This document shows, one piece after another, positions 1 through 7,558 of a stretch of 64,000 nucleotides of DNA. Position 1 is the stretch's first letter. Each line of letters begins with the position of its first letter. The DNA lies in contig NZ_CP029617.1 of NCBI RefSeq assembly GCF_003945545.1, forward strand, positions 4,227,001 to 4,291,000, in the 5' to 3' direction. Origin of the DNA: Streptomyces sp. WAC 01529. Lineage in GTDB: Bacteria > Actinomycetota > Actinomycetes > Streptomycetales > Streptomycetaceae. The notes beneath the pieces were generated by a model. The model saw only the letters and a program-made list of their open reading frames with translations. It was not told the DNA's origin and did no database searches. A program made the translations under genes and the position numbers.

Positions 1-768
1 GGACTTGATCCGGTCGGCGACCGCCGCGTACTTCACCCGGCCGCAGGCCAGCCTGAAGTACGTCTCCCAGTCGAGGCCGATGGTGGCGAGCGGGCCCAGC
101 GAGGGCGCGTTGTCCACCGTGCCCTTGCCCTCGGCGTCCACGCGGACCGTGCGCAGGAACTCCACGGGGCCGCTCACATCGAAGACGACCGCCGAGTTCG
201 CGGGCGCGCCCGCCTCCTTGGCGACGACCTTCGCGAGGCCCTGAAGAAGCAGGTCACGGGCGACATACGCACCGGGGGAGTCGAGGTTGCCGGGCCTCTT
301 CAGCGTCGTACGCAGATCCTGCTCGTGCACCCACACGTCGAACGCCCGCATCCGCATGGCCAGTTCGAGGGTCTGCTCGGAGCCGAACGGGCCGCGGACC
401 TTGTGGCCCGGGTCCCGCGACTCGTTCCGCAGCTGCCGGGAGCGGCGGATGATCGTGTACTCCAGTTCGGAGGTCATCTCCGGCGCGGTGTGGTGGCGCC
501 GCACGTCGACCTGCATCTCCATGTACCGCTGCTTCTCGTTCTTCACGTGGTACAGATCGCGGGGCAGCGTGTGGATCGGGCGCGGATCACCCAGCATCTC
601 GCAGTCGAGGCCGATGACATGGGAGACGATGTCGCGCACCGACCAGCCGGGGCAGGGCGTGGCCCAGTTCCACTCGCCCTCGGCGAGCGGTGTCACCAGC
701 TCCGATATCGCTTCCACGGAATGGGTCCAGGCATCGGCGTAGGTTTGCAGGCTGGGATGGAGACTCAC
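1..768 (-). CDS. maleylpyruvate isomerase N-terminal-like (MDMPI/DinB-fold) protein, 3' end missing
   Basis: An open frame runs 256 codons from a GTG at 768 to the left edge without a stop, so the C-terminus is missing. A GAGGGG ribosome site lies a few bases upstream of the GTG. The N-terminus carries the motif PCPGWSVRDIVSHVIG (about residues 39-54), typical of the mycothiol-dependent maleylpyruvate isomerase family (DinB-like four-helix fold, TIGR03083 group). That group includes thiol transferases and many proteins of unknown substrate that bind a metal through histidines. A C-terminal lipid/SCP2-like half follows (conserved DWETYFRLACGR near residue 240). It is divergent from the nitrilase gene. 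The family call is firm; the substrate is unknown. Confidence 0.8.
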   Translation of the reverse strand, partial: MSLHPSLQTYADAWTHSVEAISELVTPLAEGEWNWATPCPGWSVRDIVSHVIGLDCEMLGDPRPIHTLPRDLYHVKNEKQRYMEMQVDVRRHHTAPEMTSELEYTIIRRSRQLRNESRDPGHKVRGPFGSEQTLELAMRMRAFDVWVHEQDLRTTLKRPGNLDSPGAYVARDLLLQGLAKVVAKEAGAPANSAVVFDVSGPVEFLRTVRVDAEGKGTVDNAPSLGPLATIGLDWETYFRLACGRVKYAAVADRIKS

Positions 769-904
769 GGGACCCCTCGGCGGTCGTACGCGGGCGGTGG
801 GTGTCTGAGACGTTAAGTTACGCTGCCCGCAGGCACCCCGGCAGTGCTTTCGTGTGACGATCGTAGGCCTGCGTTGACGGGCCGAATGCCAGGACGGTGG
901 TAGT

Positions 905-1693
905 GTGCGCGCTTCTCTCATCCAGATCGTCGTAGACGAGGACGAACCGGTCAATTCCCGTAGGGCGCGCGTCTCTTCGCTGGTGCGCGAAGTGGCCGGG
1001 CGCGAGGGTTCGGACCTCGTCGTCCTCCCCGAACTGTGGACCACGGGCGCCTTCGCGTACGAGTCCTTCGCGAGCGAGGCCGAGCCGCTGAAGGGCCTGA
1101 CGTACGAGGCCATGGCGAAGGCCGCGAGCGACGCGGGCGTGTGGCTGCACGCGGGCTCGGTCCCGGAGCAGGCCCCCGACGGCGCCCTCTACAACACCTC
1201 GCTCGTCTTCTCTCCCGAGGGCGAACTCGCCGCCTCCTACCGGAAGATCCACCGCTTCGGCTTCGACAAGGGCGAGGCCGTCCTGATGAGCGCGGGCTCG
1301 CAGCTCGTCACGGTACGGACGCCCGCCGCCACCCTCGGCCTCGCCACCTGCTACGACCTGCGCTTCCCCGAGCTGTTCCGGGGGCTCGTCGACGCGGGCG
1401 CCGAGATGTTCGTGGTGCCCGCCGGGTGGCCCGAGCGGCGGCGCGAGCACTGGCTGGTGCTGGCCCGCGCCCGGGCGATCGAGGACCAGGCGTACGTCCT
1501 GGCGTGCGGCACGGGCGGTACGCACGGGGGCGTGCCGCAGGCCGGGCACAGCGTGGTCGTCGACCCGTGGGGCGAGGTGCTCGCGCAGGCCGGGGACGGC
1601 GAGGAGGTCCTGACAGTGGACCTCGATCCGGCGAAGGTCGCGGCGACGCGGGAGCAGTTCCCGGCGCTGAAGGACCGGCTCCTGGGGCGCTGA
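905..1693 (+). CDS. carbon-nitrogen hydrolase (nitrilase superfamily, omega-amidase-like)
   Basis: A 262-residue single-domain member of the nitrilase superfamily, which hydrolyses amide C-N bonds in the cytoplasm. The catalytic triad is visible: Glu43 in VVLPELW, Lys114 in SYRKIHRFG and Cys149 in LGLATCYDLRFPELF. The motif DLRFPELFR and the length fit the omega-amidase/deaminated-glutathione amidase branch (removal of the amide from alpha-ketoglutaramate or similar), though carbamoylases are alternatives. The start is GTG at 905; an ATG near 1036 would remove the first beta strand and Glu43. It converges on the LURP-one gene with a 3-bp gap. Confidence 0.85.
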   Translation: MRASLIQIVVDEDEPVNSRRARVSSLVREVAGREGSDLVVLPELWTTGAFAYESFASEAEPLKGLTYEAMAKAASDAGVWLHAGSVPEQAPDGALYNTSLVFSPEGELAASYRKIHRFGFDKGEAVLMSAGSQLVTVRTPAATLGLATCYDLRFPELFRGLVDAGAEMFVVPAGWPERRREHWLVLARARAIEDQAYVLACGTGGTHGGVPQAGHSVVVDPWGEVLAQAGDGEEVLTVDLDPAKVAATREQFPALKDRLLGR

Positions 1694-1696
1694 CGC

Positions 1697-2194
1697 TCAG
1701 TCGTCCTCGCCGCGCTCCTTCTCGGCGAGGCGGATGACGCAGACCGCCACGGCGAGCAGCAGCGCCGGGTCGGCGTCCTCGCGCACGATGTGCAGGCCGT
1801 ACGTCTCGCGCACGCTGAACCAGCGGCGCGAGATGTCGGCGAGGAGTTCACCGTCGTACTCGATGGCGAACTCGCGGTCGAGGATCTTGCCGCTGACGTC
1901 CAGTTCGGTGCCCTCGGCGAGCGTCACGCGGTAGTGGTTGCGCAGCAGGGACAGGCGCTTGCGCCTGATGGTGGCGAGCGGCTGACCCTCCCGCTCGATG
2001 ACCATGGTGTCGCGCAGGGCGAACATCTTGGCGTGGATGTCGACGAGGAGCCTGCCCTGCGCGTCCTTCAGCTCGAAGGTGTCGCGCAGGCGCATCGCCT
2101 TGCCGTCGACGAGGAAGACCTTGCGGCCCCGGTCGTCCTCGATCCAGTAGTCGTCACCGATGCCGAACAAGCGATCGCGTACGAGAAGCTTCAT
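1697..2194 (-). CDS. LURP-one-related (LOR, tubby-like fold) family protein
   Basis: A 165-residue protein made of one LURP-one-related domain. It begins MKLLVRDRLFGIGDDYWIED and continues with the family's alternating strands (KVFLVDGKAMRLRDTFELKD, then a second ...FALRDTMVIEREG repeat). It ends in a hydrophobic helix (DPALLLAVAVCVIRLAEK) that resembles the buried C-terminal helix of tubby-fold/scramblase-like proteins. It has no signal peptide. The function of bacterial members is not established; membrane-lipid association has been proposed from the fold. The family assignment is good and the role is unknown. Confidence 0.8.
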   Translation of the reverse strand: MKLLVRDRLFGIGDDYWIEDDRGRKVFLVDGKAMRLRDTFELKDAQGRLLVDIHAKMFALRDTMVIEREGQPLATIRRKRLSLLRNHYRVTLAEGTELDVSGKILDREFAIEYDGELLADISRRWFSVRETYGLHIVREDADPALLLAVAVCVIRLAEKERGEDD

Positions 2195-2260
2195 GCCGCC
2201 ATCACTACCCCGAAACCGACACGGACCGGGCGCGGCCCGGCCGTGTCACCCGTCGGTGGG

Positions 2261-2491
2261 TCAGTAACCCCTGCGCTCCTGGTCGGGGTCGACGACCGTC
2301 GTCTGCGCGGCCGGTGGCACCACCGCCCGCCTGCGCCGCGCGATGCTGGTGAACGCGGCGACGCCGATGAGCCCCACCGCCATCATCACGAGACCGGCGA
2401 CGGTGACGTTGAGGCCTTCCATCTCCCAGTCGGTCGCGAACGTGAGAATGGCGCCCACGGCGATGAGAATGATGCATCCGCCCAGGCCCAT
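2261..2491 (-). CDS. small two-helix membrane protein (DUF6458-like)
   Basis: A 76-residue protein starting MGLGGCIILIAVGAILTFA, with two predicted membrane helices (about residues 4-20 and 28-48), then a basic RRRR cluster and a polar tail ending QERRGY. Longer in-frame starts up to 2794 exist but would add a charged, low-complexity extension unlike the family; the ATG at 2491 fits known actinobacterial DUF6458 proteins. The hairpin topology with the basic cluster after helix 2 predicts both ends in the cytoplasm. Function is unknown. Confidence 0.75.
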   Translation of the reverse strand: MGLGGCIILIAVGAILTFATDWEMEGLNVTVAGLVMMAVGLIGVAAFTSIARRRRAVVPPAAQTTVVDPDQERRGY

Positions 2492-2580
2492 ATGGACCGC
2501 CTCCCTGTGGTCGTGGCTGCGCTGCACCGTGTACCCGGCCGCGCCCTCACCACACGGAATGCGGACACGGAAAGTGAGCC

Positions 2581-3888
2581 TCAGCCCTCCAGGAAGGCCA
2601 CGAGGGCGTTGGCCAGCAGGTGGGGGTCGTCCGCGCCGCACAGCTCGCGCACGCTGTGCATCGACAGGATCGCGACGCCGATGTCGACCGTCTTGATGCC
2701 GTGCCGGGCGGCGGTGATCGGTCCGATCGTCGTGCCGCACGGCATCGCGTTGTTCGACACGAACGTCTGGAAGGGCACGCCCGCCTTCTCGCACGCGGCG
2801 GCGAAGACCGCGCGTCCGGCGCCGTCCGTGGCGTAGCGGTTGTTGACGTTCACCTTGAGGATCGGGCCGCCGTTGGCGCGGGGGTGGTGCGTCGGGTCGT
2901 GCCGCTCCGCGTAGTTGGGGTGCACGGCGTGGCCGGTGTCGGAGGAGAGGCAGACGGTGCCGGCGAAGGCGCGCGCCCTGTCCTCGTACGTGCCGCCGCG
3001 GGCGAACACGGAGCGCTCCAGGACGCCGCCGAGCAGCGGGCCGTCGGCGCCGGTGTCGGACTGGGAGCCGTTCTCCTCGTGGTCGAAGGCGGCGAGTACG
3101 GGGATGTGGGTGAGGTCGTCCCGGGCCGCGGCGGCGGTGAGGGCGGCCGTCGCGGCGTGCACGGACAGGAGGTTGTCCATGCGGGGGCCCGCGACGAGTT
3201 CGCGGTCACGGCCCAGGTACGCCGGCGGCTCCACGGAGTACGTCATGAGGTCCCAGCCGGTGACATCGCCCTCGCCGAGCCCGCTCTCCTCCTCCAGGAA
3301 GCGGATGAGGTCGCCCTCGTGGATGTCGTCGCCCAGGCCCCAGATGGGCTGCATGTGCTTCTGCTTGTCGAGCTTGAGCCCGTCGGCGGCGATGGAACGG
3401 TCCATGTGGATGGCGAGTTGGGGCACGCGCAGCAGGGGGCGGTCGATGTTCACCAGCCGCGAGGTGCCGTCGCGCAGCGAGAGGCGGCCGGCGAGGCCGA
3501 GGTCCCTGTCGAGCCAGGAGTTGAGCAGCGGCCCGCCGTAGATCTCCACCGCGACCTGGCGCCAGCCGTGGGCGCCGGCGTCGGGCTGCGGCTTCACGCG
3601 GAGGTTCGGGGAGTCGGTGTGGGCGCCGACGATGCGGAAGGGGGTGTGCGGGGCGGCGCTCTCCGGGACGTACCAGGCGACGATGGCGCCGCCCCTCAGC
3701 ACGTACTTGCCGCCGCTCGTGCCGTCCCAGGCGTCGGTCTCCTCGACCTGCCGGAAGCCGGCCTTCTCCAGCCGCTCGGCGGCGCTCGCCACGGCGTGGT
3801 ACGGCGAGGGGCTCGCCGCCAGGAAGGACATGAGGTCTTCGGTGTGGCCGCGGTCGAAGGGGCCGGTGGGGCCGGAGGATGTGCGCAT
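2581..3888 (-). CDS. M18 family aminopeptidase
   Basis: A 435-residue cytoplasmic metalloaminopeptidase of the M18 family (aspartyl aminopeptidase / ApeB type), which removes N-terminal residues from peptides. Co-catalytic metal ligands and catalytic residues are visible: His90 in GAHTDSPNLR, Asp238 in PRMDNLLSVH, Glu271/Glu272 in FDHEENGSQ, Asp317 in SSDTGHAV and His411 in LSMHSVRE. Length and motif order match the family. The ATG at 3888 is used; an internal ATG in LMSFLAASPSPYH about 20 codons in is a possible alternative because family similarity begins there. Downstream is the small membrane gene on the same strand; upstream is a 1.1-kb repeat region. Confidence 0.92.
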   Translation of the reverse strand: MRTSSGPTGPFDRGHTEDLMSFLAASPSPYHAVASAAERLEKAGFRQVEETDAWDGTSGGKYVLRGGAIVAWYVPESAAPHTPFRIVGAHTDSPNLRVKPQPDAGAHGWRQVAVEIYGGPLLNSWLDRDLGLAGRLSLRDGTSRLVNIDRPLLRVPQLAIHMDRSIAADGLKLDKQKHMQPIWGLGDDIHEGDLIRFLEEESGLGEGDVTGWDLMTYSVEPPAYLGRDRELVAGPRMDNLLSVHAATAALTAAAARDDLTHIPVLAAFDHEENGSQSDTGADGPLLGGVLERSVFARGGTYEDRARAFAGTVCLSSDTGHAVHPNYAERHDPTHHPRANGGPILKVNVNNRYATDGAGRAVFAAACEKAGVPFQTFVSNNAMPCGTTIGPITAARHGIKTVDIGVAILSMHSVRELCGADDPHLLANALVAFLEG

Positions 3889-4989
3889 GGCTGCCAGCCT
3901 AGCCAGAGCGGTGTCGGGGTGGTGTTGGTCCCCGGGGCGGGGTGGGGGGCCTCGCGTTACCTGGCCGGGGGCCTGCCTTGGCTGGGGGCTTGCCTTGCTT
4001 GGGTGCGGGGGCCCCGCTGGGGGGCGGGGATGGGTTGCTCACCGCGGGTGGGTTCCGGCGCCACCGCTTCGCGGTGGATGCTCCCCACCCACCCACCCGT
4101 GCACCCCGCGCTGTCCAGGAGCCGAACGTGCCTGCCGCTTCGCGGCGGGTGTTCCCCACCCGCCCGCCCGTTCACCCCGTGCTGCCCAGGAGATGGGCGT
4201 GCTTGCCGCTTCGCGGTGGGTGCTTCCCACCCGCCCGCCCGTTCACCCCGTGCTGCCCAGGAGATGGGCGTGCTTGCCGCTTCGCGGTGGGTGCTTCCCA
4301 CCCGCCCGCCCGTTCACCCCGTGCTGTCCAGGAGCCGAACGAGCTTGCCGCTTCGCGGCGGGTGTTCCCCACCCGCCCACCCGCCCACCCGTGCACCCCG
4401 TGCTGCCCAGAAGCCGAACGAGCCTGCCGCTTCGCGGCGGGTGTTCCCCGCCCGCCCGTTTGCCCGGCGCTGTCCGGGAGCCGGACGTGCTTGCCGCTTC
4501 GCGGTGGGTGTTCCCCGCCCGCCCGTTTGGCCCGCGCTGGCCAGGAGCCGGACGAGAGCCTGCTCGTTCCCCGCTCATGAGGTGCCGGGTAAACGGGTGG
4601 GTGGGTGGGGGGCATCCGCCGCGAAGCGGCGGGACGGAGGGCGTTCGCTCTCCACGGCGGTGTCCGGGTGGCGGCCGGTGGGTGGGAGGCATCCGCTGTG
4701 GAGCGCCGGGGCAGGGGGCGTTGTCTCTGCGCGACGGTGCCTGGGCGGTGGGGCTGGGGGCGTTCGCCTCCGCGGTGGGGTTGGGGGTTCGGCCTCGATG
4801 ATGCTCGGGGCATGGGTGTGTGGGGTGGGGGGTGGGGTGGGGCGCGTCTGGGATTTGCCCGGGCGTGTGGTGGACGGGCGCGTGGTGGAGGGCGCGCGGC
4901 AGCGTAGGAGGTTCCGTCCGCCGGGGGGAACGCGGTGCGGCCCGACCCCGGGGTGGGGGCGGGCCGCTTCCGTGTGGGAGGGGGAGGGG
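3889..4989. other. 1.1-kb gene-free repeat region
   Basis: No credible gene is seen on either strand; the long open frames here are products of GC bias and repeats. About 4055-4565 is a 71-bp tandem array (annotated separately). About 4591-4700 holds copies of the same core in the opposite orientation, and 4700-4960 is G-rich, low-complexity sequence. The region separates two genes on the same strand, so it must contain the aminopeptidase promoter (around 3890-3960) and the end of the acyl-CoA dehydrogenase transcript. Confidence 0.7.
4055..4565. repeat. tandem array of seven ~71-bp units (family A)
   Basis: The core GCTTCGCGG begins at 4066, 4137, 4208, 4279, 4350, 4429 and 4496, giving spacings of 71, 71, 71, 71, 79 and 67 bp. 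Each unit has a small palindrome around GCCGCTTCGCGGC, then a CCCACCCGCCCGCCCGTT tract, then GTGCTGYCCAGGAG and a variable GAACG or GGGCG tail. The 79-bp unit has extra CCCACC blocks, suggesting slippage. An inverted copy of the core plus the C-tract lies at 4591-4633. Related units occur near 20396-20611. Confidence 0.9.
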
Positions 4990-6816
4990 TTAGAAGGCCG
5001 CCTCGTCCAGGGTCATCAGGTCCAGGTCCACGCCCTCGGCGAGCTTCCGCTCGGCCGCCACCCCGGGCAGCACCGTCGTCGCGAAGAACTTGGCCGCCGC
5101 GATCTTGCCCTCGTAGAACGCCTTGTCCTTGGCCGAGGCCGTCTCCAGCTTCTCGGCGGCGACCGCGGCACCGCGGAGCAGCAGGTAGCCGACGACGACG
5201 TCGCCCGAGACCATCAGCAGACGCGTCGTGTTGAGGCCCACCTTGTAGATGGACTTCACGTCCTGCTCGGTCGCCGCGAGGTCCGTCAGCATGACGCCGA
5301 CGATGGCCTCCAGCTCGACCGCGGCCTTGGCCAGCTCCTCGCGGGCGCCGGCCAGCGTCTCGCCGCCCGTGCCGACCGCCAGGAACTTCTTGATCTCCTC
5401 TGCGAGGCCGTTCAGCGCCGCGCCCTGGTTGCGGACGATCTTCCGGAAGAAGTAGTCCTGGCCCTGGATCGCGGTCGTGCCCTCGTAGAGCGTGTCGATC
5501 TTGGCGTCACGGATGTACTGCTCGATCGGGTACTCCTGGAGGTACCCCGAGCCGCCGAACGTCTGGAGCGACTGCGCCAGCTGCTCGTACGACTTCTCCG
5601 AGCCGTAGCCCTTGACGATCGGCAGGAGGAGGTCGTTCAGGGCGTTCAGCGCCGACGCGTCCTCGCCCGCCGCCTCCTTGACCTGGATCTCGTCCTGGAC
5701 GGCCGCGGTGTGCAGCACGAGCGCGCGCATGCCCTCCGCGTACGCCTTCTGCGTCATCAGGGAGCGCCGCACGTCCGGGTGGTGAGTGATCGTCACCTTC
5801 GGCGCGGTCTTGTCCATGAACTGGGCCAGGTCGGGGCCCTGGACGCGCTCCTTGGCGTACTCCAGGGCGTTGAGGTAGCCCGTGGAGAGCGTCGCGATGG
5901 CCTTCGTGCCGACCATCATCCGCGCGAACTCGATGATGCGGAACATCTGGCGGATGCCGTCGTGCTTGTCGCCGATCAGCCAGCCCTTGGCGGGGTGCTG
6001 GTCGCCGAAGGTCATCTCGCAGGTGTTGGAGGCCTTCAGGCCCATCTTGTGCTCGACGTTCGTGGCGTAGACGCCGTTGCGCTCGCCCAGCTCGCCGGTC
6101 TCCCAGTCGAACTCGTACTTCGGTACGAGGAAGAGGGAGAGGCCCTTGGTGCCGGGACCGTGGCCCTCGGGGCGGGCGAGGACGTAGTGGAGGATGTTCT
6201 CCGACATGTCGTGCTCACCGGAGGTGATGAAGCGCTTCACGCCCTCGATGTGCCAGGAGCCGTCCGGCTGCTGCACGGCCTTGGTGCGGCCCGCGCCCAC
6301 GTCCGAACCGGCGTCCGGCTCGGTCAGGACCATCGTGGAGCCCCACTGCTTCTCGACGGCGATCGAGGCGATCTTCTTCTGCGCCTCGTTGCCCTCCTCG
6401 AAGAGGATGCCGGCGAAGGCCGGGCCCGACGAGTACATCCACACGGCCGGGTTCGCGCCGAGCAGCAGCTCCGCGTAGCCCCAGATCAGGGAGCGCGGCG
6501 CGGTGGTGCCGCCGATCTCCTCGGGCAGGCCGAGGCGCCAGTACTCGGAGTCCATGAAGGCCTGGTAGCTCTTCTTGAAGGACGCCGGGACGGGCGCGGT
6601 GTTGGTCTCCGGGTCGAAGACCGGGGGGTTGCGGTCGGCGTCCGCGAAGGACTCCGCCAGCTCGTTCTCGGCGAGGCGGCGCAGCTCCTCCAGGATGCTC
6701 TTGGCGGTGTCGACGTCCATCTCCGCGAACGGGCCGGTGCCGTACAGCTTGTCGCGGCCGAGCACCTCGAAGAGGTTGAACTCGATGTCGCGGAGATTCG
6801 ACTTGTAGTGGCCCAT
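4990..6816 (-). CDS. acyl-CoA dehydrogenase (large, FadE-like)
   Basis: A 608-residue flavoenzyme of the acyl-CoA dehydrogenase superfamily, oxidising acyl-CoA to trans-2-enoyl-CoA in beta-oxidation. The start MGHYKSNLRDIEFNLFEVLG (ATG at 6816, GGAG upstream) is the usual N-terminus of this actinobacterial subgroup; an in-frame ATG 14 codons upstream is less likely. The middle domain holds VLTEPDAGSDVGAGRT and RFITSGEHD; the C-terminal part contains TFGGSGYLQEYPIEQYIRDA, with the flavin/base region typical of the family. The extra C-terminal helical extension explains the roughly 600-residue length. It is divergent from the sseB-like gene. Chain-length specificity cannot be told. Confidence 0.93.
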   Translation of the reverse strand: MGHYKSNLRDIEFNLFEVLGRDKLYGTGPFAEMDVDTAKSILEELRRLAENELAESFADADRNPPVFDPETNTAPVPASFKKSYQAFMDSEYWRLGLPEEIGGTTAPRSLIWGYAELLLGANPAVWMYSSGPAFAGILFEEGNEAQKKIASIAVEKQWGSTMVLTEPDAGSDVGAGRTKAVQQPDGSWHIEGVKRFITSGEHDMSENILHYVLARPEGHGPGTKGLSLFLVPKYEFDWETGELGERNGVYATNVEHKMGLKASNTCEMTFGDQHPAKGWLIGDKHDGIRQMFRIIEFARMMVGTKAIATLSTGYLNALEYAKERVQGPDLAQFMDKTAPKVTITHHPDVRRSLMTQKAYAEGMRALVLHTAAVQDEIQVKEAAGEDASALNALNDLLLPIVKGYGSEKSYEQLAQSLQTFGGSGYLQEYPIEQYIRDAKIDTLYEGTTAIQGQDYFFRKIVRNQGAALNGLAEEIKKFLAVGTGGETLAGAREELAKAAVELEAIVGVMLTDLAATEQDVKSIYKVGLNTTRLLMVSGDVVVGYLLLRGAAVAAEKLETASAKDKAFYEGKIAAAKFFATTVLPGVAAERKLAEGVDLDLMTLDEAAF

Positions 6817-6873
6817 GGCGAAGGCTCCGTAAGCAGGAAAGGGATGGAATACCAGCAAGTAGCTACGATGATG

Positions 6874-6887
6874 CTACCCGTCGGTAA
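6874..6887. promoter_or_regulatory. possible TetR-type operator upstream of acyl-CoA dehydrogenase
   Basis: The sequence CTACCCGTCGGTAA contains the half-sites TACC and GGTA four bases apart, 58 bp upstream of the acyl-CoA dehydrogenase start and 50 bp before the divergent gene. TACC-N4-GGTA dyads are typical of actinobacterial TetR regulators of fatty-acid genes. No regulator gene lies next to it, so the assignment rests only on the dyad and the gene context. Confidence 0.35.
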
Positions 6888-6936
6888 TAAGGCGCAACCC
6901 CTAACCGCCCATCTGTGACTCAGTAGGCTTCCACCC

Positions 6937-7428
6937 ATGTATGGCTATGACCAGAACCCGGGCGCCCAGCAGCAGTACGCTCCGCCGGGCGCGCAGCCGC
7001 CGCCGCAGCAGATGCAGGGCATGCCGGGCGGTGGGTACGGCCAGCAGCCTCCCCTGTATCCCGAGCCCTCGCCCCCGTCGCTCGCGGACGCGGTGCGGGC
7101 CTTCACGACCGGTTCGATGTCCGCCGAGGACTTCCAGCAGGCCTTCGCGACCTCGAAGGTCTACTGCCCGCGCGGCGACAACCCCGGCTTCCTCGCGCTG
7201 CACAACACCCAGCAGCCCGTCATCCCGATGTTCACCTCCCTCAAGGAGCTGCGGCGGTACGCGGGCAAGGACTCCAAGTACTTCGTGATCACGGGCGCGG
7301 AGGTCATCGACCTCCTGCCCACGGGGTACGGCTTCGTCCTGGACATGGAGGGCGAGCACCGCATGGTCTTCGACGCGAAGGCCGTGGAGCAGATGGTCGA
7401 CTTCGCGATGCGGCGCATGTACGGGTGA
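6937..7428 (+). CDS. SseB family protein
   Basis: A 163-residue soluble protein with a Gln/Pro-rich N-terminus (about residues 1-50, MYGYDQNPGAQQQYAPPG) and one SseB N-terminal domain (about 55-160). The domain runs from LADAVRAFTTGSMSAEDFQ through VYCPRGDNPGFLALHNTQQP to the terminal FAMRRMYG. SseB proteins were first noted as serine sensitivity enhancers; the domain's biochemical role is not settled. Paralogues with this tail are common in Streptomyces. It is transcribed away from the acyl-CoA dehydrogenase. The family call is good. Confidence 0.75.
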   Translation: MYGYDQNPGAQQQYAPPGAQPPPQQMQGMPGGGYGQQPPLYPEPSPPSLADAVRAFTTGSMSAEDFQQAFATSKVYCPRGDNPGFLALHNTQQPVIPMFTSLKELRRYAGKDSKYFVITGAEVIDLLPTGYGFVLDMEGEHRMVFDAKAVEQMVDFAMRRMYG

Positions 7429-7558
7429 GGGGGTGGGGCCCTCGGGGTCCCGTCCGGCCGCCCCGGATGGGGGAGCGCAGGGGTCGGTTTATCAGATGAA
7501 CGGGTGACAGGGCGGGCAGGTCGCCTCCGGGTCGTGGACGGACGCGGGGCGGGCGCGG

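Noticed and set aside
4055..4565. CRISPR array
   Set aside because: Units are contiguous 71-bp repeats without unique spacers and no cas genes are in the window.
2620..6918. Open frame of 1432 codons on the plus strand
   Set aside because: Shadow of two minus-strand genes and the repeat region, created by third-position GC bias; no domain and low-complexity sequence.
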